A stretch of DNA of 56,553 bases from Candidatus Gastranaerophilales bacterium. Lineage in GTDB: Bacteria > Cyanobacteriota > Vampirovibrionia > Gastranaerophilales > Gastranaerophilaceae. The position numbers and the translations under genes were made by a program. Positions 43,112 through 51,811 of the stretch are shown here, in pieces; positions within the stretch are counted from its first letter, which is position 1, and every line of letters starts with the position of its first letter. The stretch spans positions 1 to 56,553 of the forward strand of contig JAFTSM010000027.1 of assembly GCA_017467305.1 (NCBI GenBank), given 5' to 3'. Under the pieces are notes generated by a model. It was not told where the DNA came from and did no database searches. It saw nothing but the letters and a program-made list of their open reading frames with translations.

Positions 43112-44219
43112 GCGAAGGCAATTCCGTATATTCCATATTCAATGATTTTGCAACACCTTTGTTTGTAAGTTTTCCGTCAAAAGTGTTTACACCTTTTGCT
43201 AAAGCTTTATCTTTTTTAAATGCTTCAGATATATGGTTGTTTACAATTATGCTTAAATATTTTATAGTCTCGTTTGTTAGTGCAATAGTTGAAGTTCTTG
43301 CAACACTGCCAGGAATATTTGCAACACTATAATGAAGTACCCCATACTTTTCAAAGGCTGGATTTTCGTGTGTTGTAATTCTATCCATAGTTTCAACAAT
43401 ACCACCTTGGTCTATAGATACATCAACAATTACAGAGCCTTTTTTCATGCTCTTAACCATTTCTTCTGTAACGATTGAAGGAGCTTTGTGACCTGGTATA
43501 AGTACAGCCCCAATCAATACATCAGTATCTTTTATTAATTCTTTTAAATTATATTCATTGGAAACATATGTTTTAATTTTTGAACCAAACATATCATCAA
43601 GTTTTCTAAGTTTATCTGTATCAATATCAATAATGCTAACATTTGCGCCCATTCCTACAGCGATTTTTGCAGCATTTACGCCAACATTACCAGCACCAAT
43701 AATTAAAACTTTTCCAGCCGGAACACCAGCAATTCCACCAAGTAATATTCCAGCTCCATTGTTTCTGTTTTCTAATAAGTTAGCTGCAATTTGTACAGAC
43801 ATTTTACCTGCAACTTCACTCATCGGAATTAAAAGCGGTAATCTTTTATCTTCTGTTTCAATTGTTTCATAAGCAATACTAGTAATTTTTTTATCTAATA
43901 GAACTTTTGTTAATTCTTTTTCAACAGCTAGATGTAAGTATGTGAATAGAATTTGATTTTTCTTCATAAATTTAAATTCAGAAGGTTGAGGCTCTTTTAC
44001 TTTTACAATGATATCTGCTAGTTCATAAACATTTTCTGGTGAATTGACTATTGTTGCACCAGCATTAGTGTATTCTTCATCAGAAAATCCACTACCAACC
44101 CCAGCTGATTTTTCTATTATTACTTTATGATTTTGTGTTACCAAAGAACTTACGCCTTGAGGGGTTAGTCCAACTCTGTCTTCTTTTGTTTTTATTTCTT
44201 TTGGTACACCAATAATCAT
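43098..44219 (-). CDS. ald: Alanine dehydrogenase
   Basis: The 373-aa enzyme interconverts L-alanine and pyruvate plus ammonia with NAD. MIIGVPKEIKTKEDRVGLTP, the dinucleotide-binding VLIIGAGNVGVNAAK and the C-terminal PGSVARTST are hallmark segments. The start ATG lies three bases beyond the pyrF stop, behind GAGGAT within the end of pyrF, so the two are translated together. The role in a fermenting gut bacterium would be nitrogen and redox balance. Confidence 0.95.
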   Translation of the reverse strand: MIIGVPKEIKTKEDRVGLTPQGVSSLVTQNHKVIIEKSAGVGSGFSDEEYTNAGATIVNSPENVYELADIIVKVKEPQPSEFKFMKKNQILFTYLHLAVEKELTKVLLDKKITSIAYETIETEDKRLPLLIPMSEVAGKMSVQIAANLLENRNNGAGILLGGIAGVPAGKVLIIGAGNVGVNAAKIAVGMGANVSIIDIDTDKLRKLDDMFGSKIKTYVSNEYNLKELIKDTDVLIGAVLIPGHKAPSIVTEEMVKSMKKGSVIVDVSIDQGGIVETMDRITTHENPAFEKYGVLHYSVANIPGSVARTSTIALTNETIKYLSIIVNNHISEAFKKDKALAKGVNTFDGKLTNKGVAKSLNMEYTELPSLIGF

Positions 44220-44222
44220 CTA

Positions 44223-44978
44223 TTAATCCTCATTTTCTTTAAGTGCTTCTTCTATTTCTGCAATAATTAATTTTGCTGCTGCTGTTGGGTCAACTGCTTG
44301 AGTGATAGGTCTACCAACGATGATGTAATCAGCACCAGCTTTAATTGCATCGGTAGGAGATACAATTCTTATTTGGTCGTTAACTATAGCCCAAGTTGGT
44401 CTAACAGCAGGACATACAACTATAAAATCTTCACCTAGTTCTTTTTTTATTTTGGCTGCGTCAGTATCTGGTGCTACAACACCAGTTAAACCTGCTTCTT
44501 TTGCAATTTTAGATAGCCTTAAAACATAGTTTGAAATGTTAATATCAACACCAAGTTCGTTCGTTAATGTCTTTTGTCCAAAGCTAGATAGAAGTGTAAC
44601 CGCTAATATTATAGGTGGTTCAATATTATTCTTTTTTGCATATGCGTTACATTCTGCAATTGTATTTGTAATCATTTTAGTACCACCGGTAGAGCTAATA
44701 TTGAAAAAATCAACCCCTCTTTTTAACAAGTTAATACTAGCTTTTGCAATTGTATTAGGAATATCTTGAAATTTACCATCAAAATAAACTCGTCCACCGT
44801 GTTGTTTAATAACATCAATTGCTTCAAATCCACATGAGATAAACAAAGGAAGACCGACTTTGAAAAAGCCTACGTAATCCTTTAGTAAATCTACATATTT
44901 AATAACATCTTCGATAGTGTCAACGTCAAGAGCCAGAATTATTCTGTCTTTAGCTTCGATTGGTTTTATTCTTTCCAT
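44223..44978 (-). CDS. pyrF: Orotidine-5'-phosphate decarboxylase
   Basis: The 251-aa enzyme makes UMP from OMP. The catalytic FDGKFQDIPNT (D-x-K-x-x-D) and a C-terminal GADYIIVGRPIT phosphate-binding loop are conserved. It is a little longer than the roughly 230-aa type because of an N-terminal extension. ATG 44978 is chosen over GTG 44990. It forms an operon with ald. Confidence 0.93.
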   Translation of the reverse strand: MERIKPIEAKDRIILALDVDTIEDVIKYVDLLKDYVGFFKVGLPLFISCGFEAIDVIKQHGGRVYFDGKFQDIPNTIAKASINLLKRGVDFFNISSTGGTKMITNTIAECNAYAKKNNIEPPIILAVTLLSSFGQKTLTNELGVDINISNYVLRLSKIAKEAGLTGVVAPDTDAAKIKKELGEDFIVVCPAVRPTWAIVNDQIRIVSPTDAIKAGADYIIVGRPITQAVDPTAAAKLIIAEIEEALKENED

Positions 44979-45049
44979 TTTTTCTCTCACAATTAACTCT
45001 GAGCATTAAAAAAATACTAACATCATCGAATCAACTAATCAATAATTTA

Positions 45050-45415
45050 TTAGTTGTGAGGACAAATTTCTAGAAGTTCTTCTTCTGCTAATAATGCTTG
45101 CATGTAAGCATCATCTGGATTTTTTCCCTGTGCAATTAAATCATTATAAACAGTATCGAATATACCTTCGCAGCAACACATCAATGCTGGGGTATTTTTT
45201 GCAATAGCAACTGTTTCATCAATTGTTTTTGCTATATTTCCGCCGTTAGCACGTTTTACCTGTGAACGACCTAATACACCAGGATCTGGAACGACAGAAG
45301 GTTCGGTTGGTTCTGTTGGTTCTGGCGATTCTTCAAATAATGTAGTTGGCTCTACTGTATGACGATCTATTTTATTAATTCTAAAATTTGGAATATTATT
45401 GTTAATTTCAGCCAT
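45050..45415 (-). CDS. Hypothetical protein with Pro/Glu/Thr repeat, 121 aa
   Basis: I do not recognise this protein. ATG 45415 with GAGG upstream is the start; an earlier ATG at 45445 lies upstream of that site. The N-terminal half has a low-complexity PEPTEPTEP linker. The C-terminal half is helical with a CCC cluster (LMCCCEGIF) and a terminal CPHN. A metal-binding or disulfide role is conceivable. The 45446-45721 gap upstream is AT-rich and shows no identifiable element beyond TTGAAATTCAA at about 45685. Confidence 0.6.
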   Translation of the reverse strand: MAEINNNIPNFRINKIDRHTVEPTTLFEESPEPTEPTEPSVVPDPGVLGRSQVKRANGGNIAKTIDETVAIAKNTPALMCCCEGIFDTVYNDLIAQGKNPDDAYMQALLAEEELLEICPHN

Positions 45416-45721
45416 TTTTACCTCGTGTTTATATTTATATCGCAATATGTTTTAAACCGTGTTATGGAATTTTTTTGCTAGTTGATTTAAAAATATATAT
45501 TATTTTTTTGAAATTCATTCTTTGTAATTGGCTTTAAAGCTTTGCTATATCTGGTAATGAGATATGATAAACTTAACTTAATAAAACTTAATAATATATA
45601 TAAAAAATAGGTATAAATTATTACTTTTCCAATTATCTATTCAAATACTATTAAAGAAAAAAGTCAAATATTATTTATTTAGTCGATTGAAATTCAATTA
45701 ATTTTACTTCAAAATTATAGT

Positions 45722-46786
45722 ATGAGGAGAAAAATATTTAGTATTTTAATTTGTTTTCTTATTTCTTGTCCGTCTTTTGCAAAAACGGAAAAACTTGACG
45801 TGAAATCGCAAAGTTTTATGGATTTAGGTCGATATATAGAAACTTTAGAAATTAATGATGAAGTACCTGAAGTTGAACAAAAAAAGGTAGAGGAAGTTAA
45901 CTTTGAAGAGAAGGCCATAATTGATGTTTCAAAAAGATATGAAGAACAAGCAGTTGAACTTAAATTAGATGATGTTAACGATGTTGCTTTAGATGATGTA
46001 AATAGTGATAGAGTATTTAAATTACGCATAAATGAAAATCAGTATAAAATTGAACAACAAATAAAAGCAGATAATATGATATGGGACGGCTCTAAATTAT
46101 TTACACAAGCTTTTGTTTATAATTCAAAGAAAAGATCGCCTATACCTGGAATGTCTGCTAATTTATCAGCACAAATTTCTCCAGATGTTGAAGCTACTGT
46201 TGGACAAACATATTTGTATGATGCGACTGGTCCATCTGTACTTTTTGTTAGGGCAAATGAATCAAAATATAATACTGGTTCGGTTGTTTCCTTTAAAGGC
46301 GATGGATTAAATCTTGCTGTTGGTTCTTTCTCTGCTTCATATAATCATACTCATTCTGGTGGTGCTATTTTAACTACTGATTCTATTTCATTACCTAAAA
46401 ATGTTGGAAGTTTTGTGTTAGGTGGTGCTTATTTTGCAAATGAAGAACTTGTAAACAATAGGACAACTGGTGGTGCTTTTGCTGAATATACTTATAAAAG
46501 GTTAAAATTCAATGCGCAATTTGCTCAAAGTAAATATTCAAATGATATTGATTATGATACAAGCTTATATTTTATGCCCGAGTTAAGACTAACAGATTCT
46601 ATTTCAGTTAAAACAAGAATTATTAGAAATGTGACTCAAAATACTATGCAAGATGAATTTGCTTTGTCTTTTAAACCTAAAAATAATGATAGAAATTTTG
46701 AGTTTGAGGTAAATGCTACAAATAAATATAATCAAGTGAATGCTATTAATCAAAGCATAAGATTATCAACATCATTTAGAATTTAG
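45722..46786 (+). CDS. Probable outer-membrane beta-barrel protein, 354 aa
   Basis: A signal peptide (MRRKIFSILICFLISCPSFA) is followed by an acidic, helical linker (about 20-110) and then roughly ten amphipathic beta-strands (SANLSAQISPDVEATVGQ, FVLGGAYFANEEL, LKFNAQFAQSKYS) ending RLSTSFRI. The strand pattern and C-terminal aromatic residue fit an outer-membrane barrel, though no family is recognised. No Shine-Dalgarno is seen, and the start is assigned mainly from the signal peptide. Confidence 0.6.
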   Translation: MRRKIFSILICFLISCPSFAKTEKLDVKSQSFMDLGRYIETLEINDEVPEVEQKKVEEVNFEEKAIIDVSKRYEEQAVELKLDDVNDVALDDVNSDRVFKLRINENQYKIEQQIKADNMIWDGSKLFTQAFVYNSKKRSPIPGMSANLSAQISPDVEATVGQTYLYDATGPSVLFVRANESKYNTGSVVSFKGDGLNLAVGSFSASYNHTHSGGAILTTDSISLPKNVGSFVLGGAYFANEELVNNRTTGGAFAEYTYKRLKFNAQFAQSKYSNDIDYDTSLYFMPELRLTDSISVKTRIIRNVTQNTMQDEFALSFKPKNNDRNFEFEVNATNKYNQVNAINQSIRLSTSFRI

Positions 46787-46823
46787 TTTTGTAATATTAG
46801 TTTATAAATAGGCAATATTAACC

Positions 46824-46832
46824 TGCTAAAAT
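46824..46832 (+). promoter_or_regulatory. Extended -10 (TGCTAAAAT) for GHKL-HExxH gene
   Basis: TGCTAAAAT predicts a start near 46839, followed by a GGAGG ribosome-binding site (46850-46854) and ATG 46861. Confidence 0.55.
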
Positions 46833-46860
46833 ACTTTATTTACTTATGTGGAGGTAAGGT

Positions 46861-49149
46861 ATGAAGCTAGGTTTTAGTTCTGTTAAATGTATACAAGTAC
46901 ATAGCCTTCAGAAGAGAATATCTTTTCGTGGGGAAGATTGGTTTTCTGACCCTGTCGATACATTTGAAACTTCAGCTCCACAAGTGCAAAAGAAGAAAAA
47001 AGGATTTTCTTTAAATCCGATAAAAGCTGCTCAAGAAGAAGCGAGGGAAATAATTCGTAGAGCAAAAAATCAAGCTTTTCAAATCACGTTAGATGCTCGT
47101 TTTGAAGCAGAAAAAGAATCTGAAGAGTATCTTCGTCAGCAAAAGCACCAAGCAAGAGTTACAGCTCAGCAAGAAGCGGATAGATATGAAAAAAGTTTAA
47201 AAGCAGATATTGATGCTCAAATAGAATATAGTAGAACTTATTTTGAAACACAAAGAGCTGAGTTAGAAGCACAAAATAAAGCATTAGCCTCAGAACTTGA
47301 AAGTAAGCAAAAATTAATAACTGCTTTAAATGATGGTTATATAGAACAAGAAATTGGGGCAAAAAAGTCTGAAATTATGTCTCGTGTTTCATCATATCAA
47401 ATTGATTATGATTATAATCGACCAATTGAAGAATTAACAGGACGTGATACTTGTATCCGAAGTGATAGACCTAAAACAAAATTTAATGAATATTCATACA
47501 TTCCTAAGGCAAAATCATCAGAGGTAAAATTGGATATTCCAGAATTTGTATCTGGAGAGAATTGGTCTTTTAGTATTCCTAAAAAGACAGAATTAAAATT
47601 GTCAGAATATACTCCACTTGAATTTACAGAGTTGCATGACCAAGAAACAAATATATCTATGAATTATGCGGATTCTGTAAAATGGAATTCTGATAAAATT
47701 TCTCGTGATATTCTTCAAAATTTCTTTGATGGTCATGGGCAAACTTTAGACGGAGTAAAACTCTCTTTTGAAAAACAAGAAAATGGTAAGTACAAGGTCA
47801 GAATAGAAGGTGAATCTCAATATTCTCAAGAGAAAGCTATTTTACTTGGTGAAACAACTAAAAGAAATAACTCAAAGGCTGCTGGTAATTATGGTGAAGG
47901 ATTAAAAGTTGTTGTTCTTAAATTGTTAAAAGAGTACGGTGCAACAGATGTAAATATTGCTTCTGATAATTGGAATGTACGTTTTCAACCAATGAAGAGT
48001 AATATTTGTGAAAAAGATGTTTTATCATATTCACTTTTAAAATCAGAACCAATTGAAGGAAACTATTTAGAATTTGAAACTGATAGTGAAGAATTATTAA
48101 ATTCATTGCGTTCTGCTGTGAATAATTTTTATCATTCATCAAATACTGATTTTCAAAACTTAGACTTTGAAAATGACTCTTTTGCTATAAAACGATTAGG
48201 TGAAGGCAAAAAAGGCTCAATTTATATTGCTGGTCAGAAATTTGAGTATATGAATAGCCATAACTTCAGAGAACTTGGTTGGGATGTACTTCCTGGATAT
48301 ACTTTGATATTTAAAGAAAAACCAGATGAAAAATCAGATTTTGATATTTCACGTGACAGAATGATTCTACAAAGAGACAATTTAAAAAATTTAGTCTCAG
48401 CTGCGGTATCGTCTGATAAAACTACACAAGAGGAGCTTTGTACATTATTGTGTATGTTTAAAGATTCTTGGAAAGAAAAAGTTTCTTATTTTTCAAATAG
48501 TCCATTAGATAGTATGTTATTAGAATCTATCATTACGGGCATTGCAAAGAAAGGTATTAAATATGATTTCCCTTCAAGATATTTAGCCTCTCAAAAGGGG
48601 TTTAATAATAATGGTTATGATTATTTTTATGAAAAAACACATACCGTATGTAAGCCGGAATTCTCAGCTATTGGTATGAAAAGAACTGTAGAAAAAGCAT
48701 ATGAAGATAAACCACAACACCTTGTTAAACCAACAGAAATTCAAGTTAAGAAAATAGCATTAATTAAAGAAACTTTAAATTGCTTAAAGCCAAGCATAAG
48801 AAGGGCTGATCCTAGATATTATGGTAAAGAATTAAATCCAAATATTTATATTTTTGAAAAATCTGATGTTTTCTCTGGTGAGCATAGGGCTGACGGTTTC
48901 TGGATTAGTTCTGAAGAAATGACTCAAAGTTTCGATAAAGTACTTTCAACAGTATTGCATGAAATATCTCACGACCATGGTGGTGACGGAAGTGAAGAGT
49001 TTACTTATACGTTAACTAATATGCTTCAAGCAATAATTAATGCTACGTTAAAGGATGAAGAAACTCTGATTACTTTAAGAGCTTTGAAGGCTTGCTGGGA
49101 AGATTTAAGAACACAAGAAATAGAAGAGTATAGAAAATCTCTTCAATAA
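46861..49149 (+). CDS. GHKL ATPase-like and HExxH metallopeptidase-like fusion protein
   Basis: The 762-aa protein has ISFRG at 20-24; a basic, long coiled coil (about 53-160); a GHKL/Bergerat-type ATPase region (about 275-385): N-box-like SRDILQNFFDG (D283/N287, where E and N are usual), then VRIEGESQ as G1-like, and AGNYGEGLKVVV as G2-like (345-349); an ISRDR segment near 496; and a C-terminal HEISHDHGGDGSEEF (H700, E701, H704) typical of zinc metallopeptidases. No signal peptide is visible. A strong GGAGG site sets the start. The combination of an ATP-driven conformational domain and a protease-like domain in one chain is not a family I recognise. Both functions are inferred from motifs. 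Confidence 0.65.
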   Translation: MKLGFSSVKCIQVHSLQKRISFRGEDWFSDPVDTFETSAPQVQKKKKGFSLNPIKAAQEEAREIIRRAKNQAFQITLDARFEAEKESEEYLRQQKHQARVTAQQEADRYEKSLKADIDAQIEYSRTYFETQRAELEAQNKALASELESKQKLITALNDGYIEQEIGAKKSEIMSRVSSYQIDYDYNRPIEELTGRDTCIRSDRPKTKFNEYSYIPKAKSSEVKLDIPEFVSGENWSFSIPKKTELKLSEYTPLEFTELHDQETNISMNYADSVKWNSDKISRDILQNFFDGHGQTLDGVKLSFEKQENGKYKVRIEGESQYSQEKAILLGETTKRNNSKAAGNYGEGLKVVVLKLLKEYGATDVNIASDNWNVRFQPMKSNICEKDVLSYSLLKSEPIEGNYLEFETDSEELLNSLRSAVNNFYHSSNTDFQNLDFENDSFAIKRLGEGKKGSIYIAGQKFEYMNSHNFRELGWDVLPGYTLIFKEKPDEKSDFDISRDRMILQRDNLKNLVSAAVSSDKTTQEELCTLLCMFKDSWKEKVSYFSNSPLDSMLLESIITGIAKKGIKYDFPSRYLASQKGFNNNGYDYFYEKTHTVCKPEFSAIGMKRTVEKAYEDKPQHLVKPTEIQVKKIALIKETLNCLKPSIRRADPRYYGKELNPNIYIFEKSDVFSGEHRADGFWISSEEMTQSFDKVLSTVLHEISHDHGGDGSEEFTYTLTNMLQAIINATLKDEETLITLRALKACWEDLRTQEIEEYRKSLQ

Positions 49150-50270
49150 GATATTTTACCCATAATAACGTCCGATAATGCTCCTGTACAGCTAGGGACG
49201 TTATTTGTTTGTTTATTGATTGTGTAATAGCCTAAGTATGCAAAAGCAATAGCTTCTTTTAATTTGTTTGGGATTCCGAAATCTTCATGTGTTTTGATTA
49301 TTAATTCTGGCATGAAATGTTTCATATATGAAATAAGAGTTTTATTATAAGCTCCACCACCACCCAAAACAATTTCATCTATTGATGTTTTAGGTAATAT
49401 AAATTTCTTGTATGAATCTGTAATTGTTTTTGCGGTTAAAGCGGTTATTGTTGCGATGATATCTTCTCTTTTTGTTGGTGCATTTTTTAGTATATTCTCT
49501 GCGTAGTTGCTGTTAAAAAGTTCTCTGCCAGTTGTTTTGGGTGGAGTTATTGAATAATATGGTTCTTCTAGTAAACTGTTGAGCCAGACATCATCAATTT
49601 TACCTGTAGAAGCGATTTCTCCATTCTTATCATAAGGTAGATTGAAAAACTTCTGTGTGAAATAGTCTATTAACATATTTCCGGCGCCATTATCAAAAGC
49701 GAAAATATCACATTCTTTTGATAAAACTGTTACATTTGAAATACCACCTATATTTTGAATTAGTCTATTTTTATCTGTTCCAAATAAGATTTTATCTGCA
49801 AAAGGAACTAAAGGTGCACCTTGACCACCGGCTGCTATATCTTTTGTTCTAAAATCACCTACTGTCGTTATTCCCGTTTTGTATGAAATAACAGAAATAT
49901 CACCAATTTGCAAAGTGCTTTTTGTTTTTATTCCACCTAATTCAAGTTCAGAAGGAATATGAAAAATTGTTTGTCCGTGTGATGAAATGAAATCTATATC
50001 TTTAGCTTCTTTTTTTGATTTTTTAAGTAGATTATTTGCTGCTTTGGCAAAAAGTTCTCCAACAACAAAATTTAAGAAACAAACATCTTGTATATTTCCA
50101 TTATTATTTGCAATTTGTAGAAGTTTTTTTCTTGTTTCTGTTGGATATTCTAAAGAATAACTTTCAATGATTTCAAAAGATAAATCATCAAAAATTTTCA
50201 ATAAACAAGCATCTATTGAATCTAAAGATGTTCCAGACATCATTGATATTATTGTTTTGAACTTTTTCAC
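49143..50270 (-). CDS. anmK: Anhydro-N-acetylmuramic acid kinase
   Basis: The 375-aa kinase opens and phosphorylates anhydroMurNAc in peptidoglycan recycling. MSGTSLDSIDA, VGDFRTKDIAAGGQGAPLVP and DNGAGNMLIDYF are family signatures. GTG 50270 is the start; a minus-strand TATAAT box ends six bases upstream, so the message is probably leaderless. It overlaps the convergent GHKL-HExxH gene by 7 bp. Confidence 0.95.
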   Translation of the reverse strand: MKKFKTIISMMSGTSLDSIDACLLKIFDDLSFEIIESYSLEYPTETRKKLLQIANNNGNIQDVCFLNFVVGELFAKAANNLLKKSKKEAKDIDFISSHGQTIFHIPSELELGGIKTKSTLQIGDISVISYKTGITTVGDFRTKDIAAGGQGAPLVPFADKILFGTDKNRLIQNIGGISNVTVLSKECDIFAFDNGAGNMLIDYFTQKFFNLPYDKNGEIASTGKIDDVWLNSLLEEPYYSITPPKTTGRELFNSNYAENILKNAPTKREDIIATITALTAKTITDSYKKFILPKTSIDEIVLGGGGAYNKTLISYMKHFMPELIIKTHEDFGIPNKLKEAIAFAYLGYYTINKQTNNVPSCTGALSDVIMGKISY

Positions 50271-50276
50271 ATGAAA

Positions 50277-50282
50277 ATTATA
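50277..50282 (-). promoter_or_regulatory. -10 box for anmK, predicted leaderless
   Basis: On the minus strand TATAAT (50282-50277) is followed by six bases and then GTG 50270. Confidence 0.5.
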
Positions 50283-50340
50283 CGTCTGAGATATGAATAA
50301 GAAAAGAAGTTAACAATTTCAATATTTTAGCTATTTATTG

Positions 50341-50346
50341 TATAAT
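50341..50346 (+). promoter_or_regulatory. -10 box for manC operon
   Basis: TATAAT at 50341-50346, with TTCAAT 17 bp upstream as a weak -35, precedes a GGGGAGAG ribosome-binding site and ATG 50368. Confidence 0.5.
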
Positions 50347-50367
50347 TTTCTTGAATAGGGGAGAGTT

Positions 50368-51810
50368 ATGGCAACTTTATATTCAATTATTTTAGCAGGT
50401 GGTTCGGGTAGTAGGCTCTGGCCTATGTCGAGGGAAATGTTCCCTAAACAAATGTTTAAACTTGATGATGAGTTTTCTTTGTTTCAAAAGACTTTTTTAA
50501 ATCTTTCAAATCTTGTTGATGATAAAAATATCATTACGACGACAAGTGTTAAATATGCTTCTCAGATAAAAGAACAGTTAAAACAGATGCAAGAAAAATA
50601 TTGTAGAAAATATGAGTATAAAGTTTTATCTGAACCTATTTTTAGAAACACTGCACCTGCTATTGCTATGGCAGTAAAATACATAGTTGATAAAGTTCAT
50701 TATTCATCAAAAGAGCCAGTTATTCTTACGGTTCCTTCTGATCAATTGATAGCAGAACGTGATAATTTTTCTGAAATAATTGAAAAGGGTGTACGTTTAG
50801 CAGAAGCTGGATATATTGTTTGTTTCGGTTCTGAAGCAAATGAAGTTAATGAAAATTTTGGTTATATAAAATGTAGAAAAAATGCCAAGATTTCTGAAAT
50901 TGAAGAATCTGCACTTAAAGTTTCTTCTTTTGTAGAAAAACCAACATCGAAGGAGGAAAAAGCAAATTTAAAAGGAAAATTCTTTATAAATTCTGGAATA
51001 TACATGTTTACTCCGTCAGTATTTTGGGAAGAATTAGAAAAATATTCTCCAAAAATTTATAATGATATCATTGATAAAAATATAACAAATACTATTCCTT
51101 CAATAAATTTAGCTGATTTTGAACAAATTGCTAATATATCTATTGATTATGCAGTAATGGAAAAAACTAAAAAATTAGTTACTATCCCTTTGACAACAGA
51201 GTGGAAAGATATTGGTTCTTGGGATGCAATATATGAAATTTCACCAAAAGATGAAGATGGTAATTATTTCTTTGGTAAAACAATTGATAAGGGTTCTAAA
51301 AATACAATGGTTTATTCAACTTCAAAACTAACAGCAACTTTAGGATTAGAAGATACTATTGTCGTTGAAACAGAAGATGCTATTCTTGTTTCTGACAAGA
51401 GAAATGAAAAGGGTGTAAAAAACATATATAAAAAATTAAACGGTAAAAATACTGTTACTAGAGAAGTTCATAAAACTGTTTATCGTCCTTGGGGATATTA
51501 TACAGTTTTAGAAAATGGTAATGGATTTTTAACTAAATGTATTACAGTTAACCCTAATGCAAAATTAAGTGTGCAATTACATCACCATAGAAGTGAACAT
51601 TGGATTATTTTAGAAGGTGAAGCAACTATTCTAAAAGGTGAAGAAACTGTTAAATTGAAAGCCGGTGAAAGTATAGATATTGCTATTGAAGAAATTCATT
51701 CGCTTCAAAATTATGGTACCGAACAATTAAAAGTTCTAGAAATCCAGCAAGGTGATATTCTTGATGAAAATGATATAGAACGCCTAGAAGATATATATGG
51801 TAGAGCATAG
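50368..51810 (+). CDS. manC: Mannose-1-phosphate guanylyltransferase / mannose-6-phosphate isomerase
   Basis: The 480-aa bifunctional enzyme makes GDP-mannose for surface polysaccharides. The N-terminal nucleotidyltransferase has LAGGSGSRLWPMSREMFPKQ and FVEKP; the C-terminal type II phosphomannose isomerase cupin has HHHRSEHWIILEGEA. The gene starts an operon with dxr (1 bp after its stop) and aroQ. Confidence 0.93.
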   Translation: MATLYSIILAGGSGSRLWPMSREMFPKQMFKLDDEFSLFQKTFLNLSNLVDDKNIITTTSVKYASQIKEQLKQMQEKYCRKYEYKVLSEPIFRNTAPAIAMAVKYIVDKVHYSSKEPVILTVPSDQLIAERDNFSEIIEKGVRLAEAGYIVCFGSEANEVNENFGYIKCRKNAKISEIEESALKVSSFVEKPTSKEEKANLKGKFFINSGIYMFTPSVFWEELEKYSPKIYNDIIDKNITNTIPSINLADFEQIANISIDYAVMEKTKKLVTIPLTTEWKDIGSWDAIYEISPKDEDGNYFFGKTIDKGSKNTMVYSTSKLTATLGLEDTIVVETEDAILVSDKRNEKGVKNIYKKLNGKNTVTREVHKTVYRPWGYYTVLENGNGFLTKCITVNPNAKLSVQLHHHRSEHWIILEGEATILKGEETVKLKAGESIDIAIEEIHSLQNYGTEQLKVLEIQQGDILDENDIERLEDIYGRA

Positions 51811-51811
51811 T

